Assembly (NCBI GenBank): GCA_017481945.1
Contig: JAFUOJ010000021.1
Span: 1-64,000, forward strand
Reading direction: 5' to 3'
DNA: 64,000 nt
Origin: Parabacteroides sp.
GTDB lineage: Bacteria > Bacteroidota > Bacteroidia > Bacteroidales > Tannerellaceae
The position numbers were made by a program, and so were the translations under genes. The notes beneath the pieces were generated by a model. It saw only the letters and a program-made list of their open reading frames with translations, had not been told where the DNA came from and ran no database searches. Shown piece by piece: positions 52,730 through 62,698 of this stretch (position 1 is its first letter; each line of letters starts with the position of its first letter).

Positions 52730-54336
52730 CATCACTTATCGCTATTTTGGCTGCCACCAATCTGGAAGCCCAGCAAGGTGCGCCTAAACTGGTCGTGTGT
52801 ATCACAGTCGATCAGTTGCGAGGTGATTATATTGAATACTTCTACAACACATTCGGCGAACGTGGTTTCAAGCGGTTGATGAATGAGGGGTTGGTATATA
52901 ACAACATCCGGTTTGAATTTGCCGACATTGACGAAGCCAGTGCTTTTGCGACTTTATTTACAGGAAGTAATCCGAACTTTCACGGTATTTCAGGAAAAAA
53001 CAAATATGATTTCGAGAAAGAAAGAGAAGTTTCAATCTTGGAAGATCCTGAATATTTAGGGAACTACACCAAAGAACATTATTCTCCCCGTAAACTATTA
53101 AGTTCAACCATTGGAGATGAACTTAAAATTGCGTCAAAAGGGAGAAGTGATGTTTTTGCGATTGCCCCAAATCCGGAAAGTGCAATCTTAGCTGCCGGAC
53201 ATGCAGCTAATGGAGCTTTTTGGATGGACGATTATAACGGGAAATGGGCTACCACGACTTTCTACAAAGGAATTCCCTGGTATGTAGATCGTTATAACAA
53301 CGGAGCAGAATCTTTATCTCACCGGTTGGAGCAGATGGTATGGACTCCTTCCCTACCTTTCGATAATTTCAAGGCATTTCCTTACGTATTAGATGAGATA
53401 CCTTATAAATATACGTTTAAAGAAAATACAACCGAGTGTTTCTTTAATCTAAAGACCTCTCCTTTTATCAATAAGGAGATAAATCGCCTGGCGCTCCAAT
53501 TCTTGGAATACGGTTCGTTTGGGACACGTGCCTGTCCGGATCTATTGTCCGTCACCTATTACGCTGGAAACTATCGCGGGAATATGAATAAAGAGTACAC
53601 CCGTGAAATTCAAGATACTTACTATCAATTAGACCAAGATTTAGCAGAGCTATTAGACAAGATTGACAAGAAAGTCGGATTATCCCATACATTGATTGTC
53701 TTTACAGGTTCAGGCTATTATCAAAGCGAAGAGGAGTATCCGGACGGTATGCCGTTATTGAATGGAGAATTTCATCCGAAACGGTGTGTCGCATTACTCA
53801 ATATGTATCTGATGGCTATTTATGGTCAACAGACCAACTGGGTAAAAGGATTCTATAATAACCAGATTTATCTCAATCGGAAAGCCATAGAAGATGTCAA
53901 ACTGAGTTTAACGGAAATTCAAGATAAAGCGGCAGAATTTTTACGTGAATTCAGTGGTGTTCAATTTGTGGCAGCAGAACATGTACTGCGTACCGGACAT
54001 TGGAATGAACGAATTGCCAAATACCTGCTGGGTACACATTTGTCAACCCGAGGAGATCTAATCATCGAATTACAACCGGGTTGGACTATCAATTACGATA
54101 ACCAGCAAGTAAAAGCAAAAACACGTACAAAGGCAAAAAACAGTGTAAAGAAAGTTGTACGTAACAATGCTGTTATCACTCCATTGGTATTCATGGGAAA
54201 CGGTATCAAACCGGAACGTGTCTACCGAGAAGTAAAAGCCACAGAGGTTGCTCCGACTGTAACCCATGTGCTGAGGATTCGACCACCCAATGCATCACAA
54301 AGCTTGCCGCTGAGGGAATTGACTATCAATAAATGA
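52702..54336 (+). CDS. PafA-like alkaline phosphatase family protein, apparently catalytically degenerate
   Basis: A protein of 544 residues from ATG 52702, with a signal peptide (cleavage after NLEAQ). The fold of the PafA/nucleotide pyrophosphatase family is clear: KLVVCITVDQLRGDYIEYFY (first Asp ligand kept), LFTGSNPNFHGISG, DTYYQLDQDLAELLDKIDKK. Other key positions have changed. The TxPGHAS nucleophile segment reads IDEASAFAT, the DYxGHxFG metal motif reads NYRGNMN, and the ADHG motif reads GSGYY. The late His ligand is not seen. The fold without most metal ligands points to a pseudoenzyme, perhaps structural. secA starts 23 bp downstream. Confidence 0.8.
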   Translation: MEHRVRKILTSLIAILAATNLEAQQGAPKLVVCITVDQLRGDYIEYFYNTFGERGFKRLMNEGLVYNNIRFEFADIDEASAFATLFTGSNPNFHGISGKNKYDFEKEREVSILEDPEYLGNYTKEHYSPRKLLSSTIGDELKIASKGRSDVFAIAPNPESAILAAGHAANGAFWMDDYNGKWATTTFYKGIPWYVDRYNNGAESLSHRLEQMVWTPSLPFDNFKAFPYVLDEIPYKYTFKENTTECFFNLKTSPFINKEINRLALQFLEYGSFGTRACPDLLSVTYYAGNYRGNMNKEYTREIQDTYYQLDQDLAELLDKIDKKVGLSHTLIVFTGSGYYQSEEEYPDGMPLLNGEFHPKRCVALLNMYLMAIYGQQTNWVKGFYNNQIYLNRKAIEDVKLSLTEIQDKAAEFLREFSGVQFVAAEHVLRTGHWNERIAKYLLGTHLSTRGDLIIELQPGWTINYDNQQVKAKTRTKAKNSVKKVVRNNAVITPLVFMGNGIKPERVYREVKATEVAPTVTHVLRIRPPNASQSLPLRELTINK

Positions 54337-54359
54337 AATAAATAAAACAATATATAATC

Positions 54360-57300
54360 ATGGGATTTAATGATTTTCTGACGAAATTATTCGGCAACAA
54401 GTCACAGCGAGACCTGAAAGAAATCACGCCGTATGTGAACAAAATCAAAGCCGTATATCCGTCTATTGAAAAGCTCTCAAATGATGAGCTTCGTACTAAA
54501 ATTGATGAAATCAAACAGCGCATTCAAGACTATGTTGCTGACGAACGTGCCAAAGTAGAAGAATTACGCAGTGGTATCGAAAGTAAAGAGTTGGAAGAAC
54601 GCGAAGCGATTTGGGCAGAAGTTGACCGAATCGAAAAGAATATCACCGACAAAATGGAAGTGGTATTGGAAGAGGTGCTTCCGGAAGTATTCGCTATCGT
54701 AAAAGATACTGCTCGTCGTTTTGCACAAAATGAAATTGTAGAAGTTACAGCCAACGATTTCGACCGTACATTGGCTACCAAATATGACTTCGTTGAAATC
54801 AATGGTGACAAAGCACTTTATCACAACCATTGGGTTGCCGGTGGAAATGAGATCACTTGGGACATGGTTCACTACGATGTTCAGTTATTCGGAGGTGTCG
54901 TTCTGCACAAAGGTAAAATCGCAGAAATGGCAACCGGTGAAGGTAAAACATTGGTAGCAACTTTACCTGTATTCTTGAACGCATTGACTCGTAACGGGGT
55001 ACACGTCGTAACTGTAAACGACTATTTGTCTAAACGTGACTCGGAATGGATGGGACCGTTATACATGTTCCACGGTTTATCAGTGGACTGTATCGACAAA
55101 CACCAACCAAACTCTGACGCACGCCGTGCAGCTTACAATGCCGATATTACCTTCGGTACAAATAACGAATTCGGTTTCGACTACTTGCGTGACAATATGG
55201 CTGTAAGTCCAAGTGATTTGGTACAACGCAAACATAACTATGCTATCGTCGATGAGGTTGACTCCGTATTAATTGATGACGCACGTACACCGTTGATTAT
55301 CTCCGGTCCGATTCCTCGCGGAGAAGAACAATTGTTCGAACAATTCCGTCCGAATGTAGAAATTGTAGTCAACGCACAGAAGGACCTTTGCTCTAAATTA
55401 TTGATTGAGGCAAAGAAAAAAATGGCAAGCAGCGATCCGAAAGAGGTAGAAGAGGGTTCTATCCAATTGTTCCGTTCTTTCAAAGGATATCCGCGTAACA
55501 AAGCTTTGATTAAATACCTAAGTGAAGAAGGTATCAAATCACAGATGTTGAAGACAGAAGAATACTTCATGTCTGAAAACATGCGTCATATGCACGAAGC
55601 AACAGACGAATTGTATTTCGTTATTGATGAGAAAAACAACAGTATCGAATTAACAGATAAAGGTATCGATCTGTTAACCGGAAAGACAGACGATCCTACA
55701 TTCTTCGTACTTCCTGACATTACAACCGAATTGTCTCAGTTAGATAATCTCCAAGGAACAGAAGAAGAAAAGCAAGCAAAGAAAGATGAAATCTTAGCCA
55801 ACTACTCAGTTAAGAGTGAACGTGTACATACAATCAACCAGTTGTTAAAAGCTTACGCTTTGTTTGAAAAGGACGTTCAATACGTTGTGATGGATAACAA
55901 AGTTATGATTGTAGACGAACAGACCGGTCGTATCATGGATGGTCGTCGTTATTCAGACGGTTTACATCAGGCTATCGAAGCCAAGGAGCGTGTAAAGGTA
56001 GAAGCAGCAACACAAACATTTGCAACTATCACTTTGCAGAACTACTTCCGTATGTATCACAAATTATCCGGTATGACCGGTACCGCAGAAACGGAAGCAG
56101 GTGAATTTTGGGATATCTATAAATTGGATGTAGTCGTTATTCCGACTAACCGCCCAATCGCTCGTAATGATATGAACGACCGTATCTACAAGACGAAGCG
56201 TGAAAAATACAACGCAGTCATTGAAGAAATCGTTCGTTTAACAGAAGCCGGACGTCCGGTATTGGTTGGTACAACTTCGGTTGAAATCTCTGAATTGTTG
56301 AGTCGTATGCTTACCATGCGTAAGATCAAACATAATGTATTGAATGCTAAATTACACCAGAAAGAAGCCGAAATTGTTGCATTAGCCGGACAAAGCAGTA
56401 CGGTAACTATCGCGACCAACATGGCCGGTCGTGGTACGGATATTAAGTTATCTCCGGAAGTAAAAGCAGCTGGTGGTTTGGCAATCATCGGTACAGAGCG
56501 TCATGAAAGCCGCCGTGTAGACCGTCAGTTACGTGGTCGTGCCGGACGTCAAGGAGATCCTGGTTCTTCTGTATTCTTTGTCTCTTTGGAAGACGATTTA
56601 ATGCGTCTGTTTGCTTCTGAAAAGATTGCAGGTCTAATGGACAAATTAGGATTCAAAGAGGGAGAAGTTTTGGAACACAGTATGCTGAGCAAATCAGTAG
56701 AACGTGCCCAAAAGAAAGTGGAAGAAAATAACTTCGGTATCCGTAAACGTCTATTGGAATATGACGACGTGATGAACTCACAACGTACGGTAATCTATAC
56801 TCGTCGTCGCCACGCATTGATGGGCGAACGTATTGGTTTGGACGTTTTGAATACTATCTATGACATATCTGTTGCTATCGTTGACCAACATATCGACGGT
56901 GATTATGAAAGCTTCAAGTTAGAACTATTCAAGACATTCGCTATGGAATGTCCATTTACCGAAGAAGAGTTCAAGAGTATGAAAGCAGAGGCTTTGGCAG
57001 ATAAATTGTTCGACGAAGCTCTTCAATTGTTCAAACGTCGTATGGAACGTATGACTCAGGTTGCAAATCCGGTCATTAAGCAGGTATTTGAACATCAAGG
57101 AGCGATGTATGAGAACATTTTGATTCCTATTACAGACGGTAAACGTATGTATAATGTTTCTTGTAACTTAAAAGAGGCTTACGAAACAGAATCAAAGGCT
57201 ATCAACAAAGCTTTCCAGAAGTCTGTAGTATTACATACAATTGATGAGTCTTGGAAAGAGCACTTGCGTGAAATGGACGAATTGCGCCACTCCGTACAGA

Positions 57301-57731
57301 ATGCAAGTTACGAAAACAAAGATCCATTATTGATTTATAAGTTGGAATCTTACAACTTGTTCAAGAACATGGTAGATGTCATGAACCGTAAAACAGCTGC
57401 AATCTTAATGCGTGGCCAGATTCCGGTACGTGAAGAACCGACAGAAGAGGAAAAACAGGCAATGGCAGCTCGTCAAGAAGCAATGGCACGCCAAGCTGCG
57501 GCAATGGAAGAAGCTGCACGCCAACGTATCGCATTGCGCCAAGCAGCTCCTGAACGTCGTCAAGACATGAGTAAATATCGTGCAGAGAAGAATGACATCT
57601 CAGGTAGTAACTCAGCTCCACAGCAATCACGTCAAGAACCAGTTCGCGCTGAAAAACGTATAGGACGTAATGATCCATGTCCTTGCGGAAGCGGTAAAAA
57701 ATATAAGAACTGTCACGGACAAGGTTTGTAA
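54360..57731 (+). CDS. secA: Preprotein translocase ATPase SecA
   Basis: A protein of 1123 residues, longer than the usual 850-900, as is common in Bacteroidetes because of internal insertions. It has Walker [11 protein letters not shown] (about 196), the DEAD-type [34 protein letters not shown], the helicase arginine motif [20 protein letters not shown], and a C-terminal SEC-C zinc site [14 protein letters not shown]. It drives export of unfolded proteins through SecYEG. It ends at a strong terminator. Confidence 0.96.
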   Translation: MGFNDFLTKLFGNKSQRDLKEITPYVNKIKAVYPSIEKLSNDELRTKIDEIKQRIQDYVADERAKVEELRSGIESKELEEREAIWAEVDRIEKNITDKMEVVLEEVLPEVFAIVKDTARRFAQNEIVEVTANDFDRTLATKYDFVEINGDKALYHNHWVAGGNEITWDMVHYDVQLFGGVVLHKGKIAEMATGEGKTLVATLPVFLNALTRNGVHVVTVNDYLSKRDSEWMGPLYMFHGLSVDCIDKHQPNSDARRAAYNADITFGTNNEFGFDYLRDNMAVSPSDLVQRKHNYAIVDEVDSVLIDDARTPLIISGPIPRGEEQLFEQFRPNVEIVVNAQKDLCSKLLIEAKKKMASSDPKEVEEGSIQLFRSFKGYPRNKALIKYLSEEGIKSQMLKTEEYFMSENMRHMHEATDELYFVIDEKNNSIELTDKGIDLLTGKTDDPTFFVLPDITTELSQLDNLQGTEEEKQAKKDEILANYSVKSERVHTINQLLKAYALFEKDVQYVVMDNKVMIVDEQTGRIMDGRRYSDGLHQAIEAKERVKVEAATQTFATITLQNYFRMYHKLSGMTGTAETEAGEFWDIYKLDVVVIPTNRPIARNDMNDRIYKTKREKYNAVIEEIVRLTEAGRPVLVGTTSVEISELLSRMLTMRKIKHNVLNAKLHQKEAEIVALAGQSSTVTIATNMAGRGTDIKLSPEVKAAGGLAIIGTERHESRRVDRQLRGRAGRQGDPGSSVFFVSLEDDLMRLFASEKIAGLMDKLGFKEGEVLEHSMLSKSVERAQKKVEENNFGIRKRLLEYDDVMNSQRTVIYTRRRHALMGERIGLDVLNTIYDISVAIVDQHIDGDYESFKLELFKTFAMECPFTEEEFKSMKAEALADKLFDEALQLFKRRMERMTQVANPVIKQVFEHQGAMYENILIPITDGKRMYNVSCNLKEAYETESKAINKAFQKSVVLHTIDESWKEHLREMDELRHSVQNASYENKDPLLIYKLESYNLFKNMVDVMNRKTAAILMRGQIPVREEPTEEEKQAMAARQEAMARQAAAMEEAARQRIALRQAAPERRQDMSKYRAEKNDISGSNSAPQQSRQEPVRAEKRIGRNDPCPCGSGKKYKNCHGQGL

Positions 57732-57753
57732 TCTTTTCCGAAACAAGGATAAA

Positions 57754-57791
57754 CAAAGGCGATTCTTTTTTTGAATCGCCTTTGTTTTTTA
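57754..57791 (+). terminator. Terminator of secA
   Basis: CAAAGGCGATTC/GAATCGCCTTTG 12-bp stem (57754-57765 with 57773-57784), T7 loop, then TTTTTT. Confidence 0.93.
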
Positions 57792-57920
57792 TCTACAGTT
57801 TAACCGTTCAAACTTCTTTTATATCTCAAATAAATCTAAAAAAAGGAAAAATCATTTTGTCTCTCTCTTTACAGGTGTTACTTTAGCCACGCAAACAATT
57901 AAACTTAATAAACATTCTAC

Positions 57921-58655
57921 ATGAAAAAGATTATTTTATTATTCGCCTTTTGCCTAAGTGTAGGCAATTTATTTGCACAAGATGCAGATACAAACAAACT
58001 TTGTACAGAAGGAGACGCAGCAATGGCTGCAAAAAACTATCCGGAAGTAGTCGCTAAATATAGCGAATATCTAAAACTTACAAACTATGAAGACGCAAGC
58101 CGTATCTTCAATTGCGCTTTCGCGGCCTACAATGCCAAACAGTATGATAATGCTGTTAAGTTCTATGACATGGCAATTCAAAAGAATTACAAAACAAATG
58201 ACGCTTATGTAGGTAAAGCAATGTCCTTACGCAATGCTAATAAAGCGGCAGAATTTACAGCAACAGTAGAAGCCGGATTAAAAGCCGATCCTAAAAATGC
58301 AAATCTGGAAAAGTTATTATATGGTTACTGCATAAAACAAGGACAAGCTGCTCAGAAAGCAGGAAAATTAGAAGAGGCTGAAGAATTGTTTAAAGATGTA
58401 TTAGTAGTTGGAAATACACAATACAAAGGAAATGCACTATACAGTCTTGGAGCAATGTATTATAACGCTGGTGCTAAAATTTTAGCAGCTGCTACACCTA
58501 TTGCAACTTCTGATCCTGATAAATATGCTGCAGAAAAGAAAAAAGCAGACGCCCACATGGCTAAAGCTAAAACATATTTGGAACAAGCTGTTCAGTTAAA
58601 TCCAGCAGACGAGAAATCTAAAAAGATATTAGACGCGCTTAACGCAGCAAAATAA
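57921..58655 (+). CDS. Exported TPR protein
   Basis: A protein of 244 residues with a signal peptide (FCLSVGNLFAQ, cleavage after residue 20). TPR units begin at about 25 (LCTEGDAAMAAKNYPEVVAK, AAYNAKQYDNAVKFYDMAIQ, KAGKLEEAEELFKDVLVVGN) and end with YLEQAVQLNPADEKSKKIL. Probably a periplasmic scaffold; the partner is unknown. A bidirectional terminator separates it from rseP. The gap before it (57792-57920) has only a weak -7-like TACTTTAG at 57889. Confidence 0.85.
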   Translation: MKKIILLFAFCLSVGNLFAQDADTNKLCTEGDAAMAAKNYPEVVAKYSEYLKLTNYEDASRIFNCAFAAYNAKQYDNAVKFYDMAIQKNYKTNDAYVGKAMSLRNANKAAEFTATVEAGLKADPKNANLEKLLYGYCIKQGQAAQKAGKLEEAEELFKDVLVVGNTQYKGNALYSLGAMYYNAGAKILAAATPIATSDPDKYAAEKKKADAHMAKAKTYLEQAVQLNPADEKSKKILDALNAAK

Positions 58656-58660
58656 TAACT

Positions 58661-58693
58661 AAAAAGGGAGACTTTTGTGAAGTCTCCCTTTTT
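58661..58693. terminator. Bidirectional terminator
   Basis: A perfect 14-bp stem, AAAAAGGGAGACTT/AAGTCTCCCTTTTT, 5-nt loop. The A- and T-rich ends make it work on both strands, ending the TPR gene and the rseP operon. Confidence 0.93.
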
Positions 58694-58699
58694 AGTATA

Positions 58700-60022
58700 T
58701 CAATTAAACAAAAGCCGCACCAAATCATTTCCGTTCGCATAAATCAGTAAAGCAAACAGTATAATCATTCCAGCAACTTGAGCATATTCCAAAAATTTAT
58801 CACTTGGTTTACGGCGGGTGATCACTTCATACAGTAGAAACATCACATGTCCACCGTCTAACGCAGGAATAGGTAGAATATTCATAAAAGCTAACATAAT
58901 AGACAGAAATGCTGTCATCTTCCAGAAATAGCTCCAATCCCATACTTCAGGGAACAAATTAGCAATCGTACCAAATCCTCCTAAACTGGAAGCTCCCTCT
59001 TTCGTAAAGACATACTTCATATCACTCACATACCCTTTCAATGTATTTACACCCAACATAATTCCAGCAGGGAAAGCTTCCAGAAAGCTATACTCACGAG
59101 TTACCGTCGGATACACTTGGAAAGGAGTTTTTGTATAAACACCCATCAAACCTACTGTATCCGTATGTAAAATTACCGTTTGCGAAATACCAGCCCGATA
59201 TAAACCGACTGTAACATCTCTATCTTTATTCTGGTCCAATTGTTCTGCAACCTCAAAGAAAGTAGGAGTAACAACTCCATTAATAGAGACAATACTATCA
59301 TTCGGTTGTAAACCTGCAACTGAAGCAGGAGAACCCGGATTTACCTCATGTACCACCATCGGATAACGAATGTTTGCAAATCCTTTTTTATCTCGCATAA
59401 CTCGTTGCGCCATATCTTCCGGTATTGTAATTTCTGTTTCTACGCCATCCCGTAAAACAGTAACAGTTTTAGCGTTTAATACACTACGGAAACAGTCTTC
59501 ACCAAAACGTTCTAACTCCACTTCATCGGCACGTAACAAAATATCCCCATCACGGAACCCGACATTCAAGAAAGTTTCACTGAACTCCATACCGGCCTTT
59601 ATATTCTTCAACGGTAGATAGGTATCGCCGTCCTTAAACAATAGCATCGAATAGATAAGCAATGCCAGTAAAAAGTTAAACAGAACACCACCGATCATAA
59701 TCATTAACCGCTGTCCCGCCGGTTTAGAACGAAACTCATAAGGTTTAGGAGGCTGTGCCATGGCCTCTTTATCCATACTTTCGTCAATCATTCCAGAAAT
59801 TTTACAATAACCTCCCAAAGGAAGCCAACCGACTCCGTATTCAGTTTCACTATTCTTCGGTTTAAACTTAAACAGTGAAAACCAAGGATCGAAGAACAGA
59901 TAGAACTTCTCTACCCTTACTTTAAAAATTCGAGCAAAAATAAAATGCCCAAACTCATGTATCAGCACCAATATTGACAAACTTAGAATCAGTTGCAGTG
60001 CTTTAACTAAAACAGTCTCCAT
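58700..60022 (-). CDS. rseP: Site-2 protease RseP
   Basis: A protein of 440 residues: zinc motif HEFGH in the first helix (LVLIHEFGHFIFARIF, His22-His26 area), a PDZ region (NPGSPASVAGLQPNDSIVSI, about 232-251), and the C-terminal LDGGHVMFLLYE. It cleaves membrane-spanning substrates such as anti-sigma factors. It is last of the murA-rimM-M23-dxr-rseP minus-strand series. Confidence 0.93.
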   Translation of the reverse strand: METVLVKALQLILSLSILVLIHEFGHFIFARIFKVRVEKFYLFFDPWFSLFKFKPKNSETEYGVGWLPLGGYCKISGMIDESMDKEAMAQPPKPYEFRSKPAGQRLMIMIGGVLFNFLLALLIYSMLLFKDGDTYLPLKNIKAGMEFSETFLNVGFRDGDILLRADEVELERFGEDCFRSVLNAKTVTVLRDGVETEITIPEDMAQRVMRDKKGFANIRYPMVVHEVNPGSPASVAGLQPNDSIVSINGVVTPTFFEVAEQLDQNKDRDVTVGLYRAGISQTVILHTDTVGLMGVYTKTPFQVYPTVTREYSFLEAFPAGIMLGVNTLKGYVSDMKYVFTKEGASSLGGFGTIANLFPEVWDWSYFWKMTAFLSIMLAFMNILPIPALDGGHVMFLLYEVITRRKPSDKFLEYAQVAGMIILFALLIYANGNDLVRLLFN

Positions 60023-60119
60023 TTACTCTTCTTTAATTAGCAATTGAGTACTAAGGACTAAACTTTCACCTATCCTTATCCTCAATCAACCTTTGTTATT
60101 AATATCTACTTATATACTT

Positions 60120-61271
60120 TTATACTATCAATTTCTGCGCAATTTGTCTGGCTTCCGTATCTGTCGCCACATAATCCTCATAGGTTGGTGTTTGCACAAA
60201 TGAAGCTTTCGCCATTGTTTTTTCAATAACTTCACTCATTTGCAAGAAACCAATCTCATCTCGAAGAAAAGCGGCAACGACCACCTCATTCGCAGCATTT
60301 AAGATACAAGGCATATTACCTCCTTTACGGACAGCGTCAAAAGCAAACGCCAAATTACGGAATCGCTCCATATCCGGCTCCTCAAATGTCAAAGTTGCAT
60401 ATTGACTGAAGTCTAAACGAGGAGCTTTACTATATAGACGCTTCGGATAAGAAAATGCATAACTAATGGGTAACTTCATATCCGGGATACCTAATTGTGC
60501 CATAACCGCTCCGTCTTGAAACTGAACCATTGAATGAATCACAGATTGCGGATGTACAACCACCTGTATCTGTTCCGGAGTCACATTAAATAGCCATTTT
60601 GCCTCTATCATCTCAAATCCTTTGTTCATCATGGAAGCAGAATCAATCGTAATCTTAGCTCCCATACTCCAATTCGGATGTTTCAAGGCTTGGGCTTTAG
60701 TTACAACAGCCAACTCTTCCAGTGTCTTTGTACGGAAAGGACCACCCGAAGCCGTCAATAAGATCTTCTCAACCGGATTTTCCCATTCTCCTGCCAAACA
60801 TTGAAAGATAGCAGAGTGTTCAGAATCTACCGGAAGAATAGGTACTTTGTGCTCCATAGCCAAAGCCATAATGAGTTCACCGGCAACAACCAATGTTTCT
60901 TTATTAGCCAAAGCAATTGCTTTTCCGGCTTTAATGGCAGCAATTGTAGGTTTCAACCCTGCATATCCTACCATAGCTGTCAAAACCATGTCAATCGGTT
61001 CAGCCTGTACAACTTGTGCGATTGCTTCAGAACCTGCCCACACTTTAATGGGTAGATCTTCCAATGCCTCTTTCAGTTCAGGATATTTCTGTTCATTTGC
61101 AATCACAACTACTTCAGGCATATATTTACGTGCCTGATTAATCAATAAATCAACTTGATTATTAGCAGTGAGCGCATATACCTCAAAAAGATCAGGATGT
61201 TCACTAACGACCTCTAAAGCCTGCGTCCCAATAGAACCTGTAGAGCCTAATATGGCCAAGTTTCTTTTCAT
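60120..61271 (-). CDS. dxr: 1-deoxy-D-xylulose 5-phosphate reductoisomerase
   Basis: A protein of 383 residues with LGSTGSIGTQALEVV (NADPH loop, 7-21), ALANKETLVVAG, LPVDSEHSAIFQCL (metal and substrate residues), TASGGPFR, KITIDSASMMNKGFEMIEA and a C-terminal helical domain. It is the second step of the MEP isoprenoid pathway. DXP-linked pdxA lies elsewhere in the window. Confidence 0.96.
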   Translation of the reverse strand: MKRNLAILGSTGSIGTQALEVVSEHPDLFEVYALTANNQVDLLINQARKYMPEVVVIANEQKYPELKEALEDLPIKVWAGSEAIAQVVQAEPIDMVLTAMVGYAGLKPTIAAIKAGKAIALANKETLVVAGELIMALAMEHKVPILPVDSEHSAIFQCLAGEWENPVEKILLTASGGPFRTKTLEELAVVTKAQALKHPNWSMGAKITIDSASMMNKGFEMIEAKWLFNVTPEQIQVVVHPQSVIHSMVQFQDGAVMAQLGIPDMKLPISYAFSYPKRLYSKAPRLDFSQYATLTFEEPDMERFRNLAFAFDAVRKGGNMPCILNAANEVVVAAFLRDEIGFLQMSEVIEKTMAKASFVQTPTYEDYVATDTEARQIAQKLIV

Positions 61272-61277
61272 GCGTAT

Positions 61278-62150
61278 TTAAAATGCTATATATTCTTCAG
61301 GATTCACGGGTCCCCCTTTGTACCACAACTCGAAATGGAGGTGTGGTCCCGTAGATAACTTTCCTGTATTACCGACTAAGGCAATGGCTTCTCCTGCAAC
61401 TACACGATCACCTACCTCCTTCAGCAATAATTCATTATGTTTATAGATAGATAAAAAACCATTTTTATGCTGTACCTGTATGACATTTCCAAAGTTTGGA
61501 TCAAACCCGGAAAAGACTACTGTACCGTCCAATGTAGCTAATACACTTTCTTTAGGAGCAGCCACTAAATCAACTCCGTAATGACGTACATTTGCGTCAT
61601 AATGAGAAGAAACGACTCCATTCACCGGTTTATAAAAGAAGACCCCATCTGTTGGAACAGGATTCGGATCTAAAACTGCCAGATTATACTTCTCCGCCTC
61701 TTCAAAATCTTTTACAAACTCCATTTCCTTTTGACTTCGTGGGATTTCATAGTCCGGGTTTACCCGAGCCAATGAGTCAATCTCACGAATAGAATCCAAA
61801 GACATTGTTCCGGTTAAAATACCTGTCACATTATCCAAATAAAGTGCATGTATTTGAATCATTCTTTCCAATGAATCTGCACGTAACGCATTTTGCATAA
61901 TCTCCTTACGTACTTCTACGTCCAAATATCCAGGTAAATAATTTCGTATCGGAGTTTTAATAATAATCAAAGAGGTAAAAGCTATCAGCAAGAACGCAAA
62001 CAAAGCTAATGTTGCAAATGCAGAAAGTTGTGACAATCGGAAAGACCATACCTCTTCCAAGGTATTTTCATTAAAAAAGGAGAGCTTATATTTAAAGCGA
62101 ATCCTACGCCAAAACGATCTTATATTTGTTTTTTTCTGTTTACGCACCAT
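61278..62150 (-). CDS. M23 peptidase-domain membrane protein
   Basis: A protein of 290 residues: a basic cytoplasmic start, one membrane helix (about 43-65), a coiled region, then the LytM/M23 domain (about 180-285) with RHYGVDLVAAPKESVLATLD (His and Asp zinc ligands) and GPHLHFELWYKG (HxH). It either cuts or binds cell-wall peptides. It ends 7 bp before dxr. Confidence 0.9.
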   Translation of the reverse strand: MVRKQKKTNIRSFWRRIRFKYKLSFFNENTLEEVWSFRLSQLSAFATLALFAFLLIAFTSLIIIKTPIRNYLPGYLDVEVRKEIMQNALRADSLERMIQIHALYLDNVTGILTGTMSLDSIREIDSLARVNPDYEIPRSQKEMEFVKDFEEAEKYNLAVLDPNPVPTDGVFFYKPVNGVVSSHYDANVRHYGVDLVAAPKESVLATLDGTVVFSGFDPNFGNVIQVQHKNGFLSIYKHNELLLKEVGDRVVAGEAIALVGNTGKLSTGPHLHFELWYKGGPVNPEEYIAF

Positions 62151-62165
62151 TATTTATAATCAAAT

Positions 62166-62687
62166 TCATAAATCCAGCAAACCTTCCGGAAGCGAAACGA
62201 TTAATCTCTTATTTTCATGATCTGCCGATAAAATCAACTCCTCTACAGCAGGAAGTAAGACCTCCTCTCCCTCCCGATCAATCTGCAAAAGTACATTAAT
62301 CGTTGATTCATCCACATCTGTTATTTCTCCAATTTTGCCCTGTACTTCATCAATCACTTGATAACCGATAAAACTATCCCAAGTCATCTCGCCAACCAAA
62401 TCTTCTTCATCGACTTCGTCCAACGAATAGAACACTTCTCTATTGGAGAATTCACGAGCGGCTTTCTCGTCATCCACATTCTTTAGTTTCACTAAAATAA
62501 CAGTATCTGTTTTATAACGATACTCTTCTATAAAGAAAGGGACTAAAATACCGTCTATCTCACAGATTATATAGGGATCCTCGGAATTGTCAAGCACATC
62601 ACTGTTCGTTACCAACGCAATCTCACCCTTTATTCCATGAGGCTTACCAAACTGTCCTATCTTAAAAACCTCTTCCTTCTTAATCAT
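62166..62687 (-). CDS. rimM: 16S rRNA processing protein RimM
   Basis: A protein of 173 residues: IGQFGKPHGIKGEIALVTNS at the start, a middle barrel, then a PRC-barrel domain (GYQVIDEVQGKIGEITDVDE, about 108-127, to LLPAVEELI). It assists 30S subunit maturation. It lies 15 bp before the M23 gene and 11 bp after murA. Confidence 0.93.
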   Translation of the reverse strand: MIKKEEVFKIGQFGKPHGIKGEIALVTNSDVLDNSEDPYIICEIDGILVPFFIEEYRYKTDTVILVKLKNVDDEKAAREFSNREVFYSLDEVDEEDLVGEMTWDSFIGYQVIDEVQGKIGEITDVDESTINVLLQIDREGEEVLLPAVEELILSADHENKRLIVSLPEGLLDL

Positions 62688-62698
62688 GATTAGAACGT

